DNA of 5,445 nt from Planctomycetaceae bacterium (lineage in GTDB: Bacteria > Planctomycetota > Planctomycetia > Pirellulales > Pirellulaceae). Shown one piece after another: positions 4,786-5,445 of the stretch (positions within the stretch are counted from its first letter, which is position 1; every line of letters starts with the position of its first letter). The position numbers and the translations under genes were made by a program. The stretch spans positions 267-5,711 of the forward strand of contig DMPQ01000470.1 of the NCBI GenBank assembly GCA_003455945.1, read 5' to 3'. Under the pieces are notes generated by a model. The model was given only the letters and a program-made list of their open reading frames with translations. It made no database searches and was not told the origin of the DNA.

Positions 4786-5445
4786 ATGACGTCCGAACTC
4801 CGCCAGCGTCTGTTCGCCGCGCTCGACGCCGTCACGATCGTCGATCCGCACACCCACATACACCCGCTCGCCCCGGCCTCGAAGAACCTCGCGGAGATCC
4901 TCGGCTACCACTACTTCACCGAGCTCTGCCACGCCTCGGGAATGCCGAAGGGGAGAATCGAAGAGCCGGGGCTCGATCCGCGCGAGAAGGTCGAGCGGCT
5001 CTTTCAGCATCTCGGGCCGCTCAACAACACGATCCAGTACGCCTGGTTCATCGAGATCTGCCGCGACCTGCTCGGCTACGAGACCGAAGTGCTCGAGCCG
5101 GACGATGCCGGTCCGCTGTGGGATCGTGCGGCGGAGCGGATGGGGCGTCCCGACTGGGAAACCGAAGTCCTGTCGCGGAGCGGGCTGGAAGCGGTCTTTT
5201 TGACCAACGAGTTCGACGACCCGCTCGCCGGCTTCGACACCGCGCGCTACGTCCCCTGTCTGCGGACCGACGATCTGGTCTTCCGACTCGCGGAACCGAC
5301 CACGCGTCAGCGACTGGCCAGCGCGACCGGCATCGAAGTGACCGACAGCCGTTCGCTGCGTGCGGCGCTCGAGAATCGCTTTCGGTTCTTCGTCGGTCGC
5401 GGCGCCAAGGCGTGCGCCATCTCGCTCCCGCCGACGTTCGCTCCA
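4786..5445 (+). CDS. Uronate isomerase-like amidohydrolase, Bh0493 type (3' end outside window)
   Basis: The frame is open from the ATG at 4786 to the window end, giving 220 residues with no stop. Uronate isomerases interconvert D-glucuronate with D-fructuronate (and galacturonate with tagaturonate), the first step of hexuronate breakdown in the cytoplasm. The amidohydrolase-superfamily His-x-His at the end of strand 1 is present (His22, His24, within VDPHTHIHP). It is followed by GYHYFTEL (40-47), FLTNEFDDPL (138-147), YVPCLRTDD (155-163) and SLPPTF (213-218). By recall, TYHYL, MTNDPFDD and SLPPTF occur at matching places in Bacillus halodurans Bh0493, a characterised uronate isomerase of about 420 residues, so roughly half the protein is shown. 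The start agrees with the usual 15-20 residues before the HxH; the ribosome site is weak. It is divergent from the membrane-protein gene, and no other uronate gene is in view. A related isomerase or hydrolase activity is possible, because the C-terminal active-site residues are not visible. Confidence 0.85.
   Translation, partial: MTSELRQRLFAALDAVTIVDPHTHIHPLAPASKNLAEILGYHYFTELCHASGMPKGRIEEPGLDPREKVERLFQHLGPLNNTIQYAWFIEICRDLLGYETEVLEPDDAGPLWDRAAERMGRPDWETEVLSRSGLEAVFLTNEFDDPLAGFDTARYVPCLRTDDLVFRLAEPTTRQRLASATGIEVTDSRSLRAALENRFRFFVGRGAKACAISLPPTFAP

Noticed and set aside
4588..5010. 140-codon minus-strand frame
   Set aside because: It is antisense to the start of the uronate isomerase gene and its leader; the plus-strand frame carries the clear HxH and family motifs.
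1..5445. CRISPR array, tRNA, rRNA, insertion sequence or prophage remnants
   Set aside because: No regularly spaced repeats, cloverleaf sequence, transposase motif or terminal inverted repeats were found on either strand.

Overview
The window looks like chromosomal DNA from a high-GC bacterium (about two thirds G+C by eye), most likely a member of the Planctomycetota. This is an inference from gene content: a bacterial MfnB-type enzyme of furan-cofactor synthesis, a zinc-ribbon protein with a membrane domain, and a multi-pass membrane protein whose conserved-looking segments I associate with planctomycete hypothetical proteins. No rRNA or tRNA gene is present to settle the taxonomy, and the species cannot be named.

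Layout. Positions 1-1318 (minus strand) hold most of a gene for a protein with two zinc ribbons, a disordered linker and membrane helices; its 3' end lies outside the window. Just upstream on the same strand (1404-1973) is a Nudix hydrolase of the ADP-ribose pyrophosphatase type. With only 85 bases between them, the two could be co-transcribed. A 293-base non-coding stretch (1974-2266) separates the Nudix gene from a divergent plus-strand gene (2267-3109) for an MfnB-type (5-formylfuran-3-yl)methyl phosphate synthase. That gene converges, across 51 bases containing a short imperfect tandem repeat, on a minus-strand gene (3161-4495) for a membrane protein of unknown function. A second divergent spacer of 290 bases (4496-4785) holds a candidate sigma-70 promoter for the membrane protein and a 9-bp inverted repeat in front of the next gene. 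From 4786 to the window end is the first 220 codons of a uronate isomerase-like amidohydrolase, resembling the Bacillus halodurans Bh0493 type.

Functional links. The five genes do not form one evident pathway. The MfnB homologue points to a methylofuran/methanofuran-like cofactor used in one-carbon metabolism, the isomerase to uronic acid catabolism, and the Nudix enzyme to housekeeping of nucleotide-sugar or ADP-ribose pools. The two membrane proteins are uncharacterised. I found no mobile element, CRISPR array, toxin-antitoxin pair or defence system, and I do not claim a new system here. The points most worth a second look are the bacterial MfnB gene with its internal insertion, the twin zinc-ribbon architecture, the strong excess of GATC sites, and several hairpins at gene boundaries.
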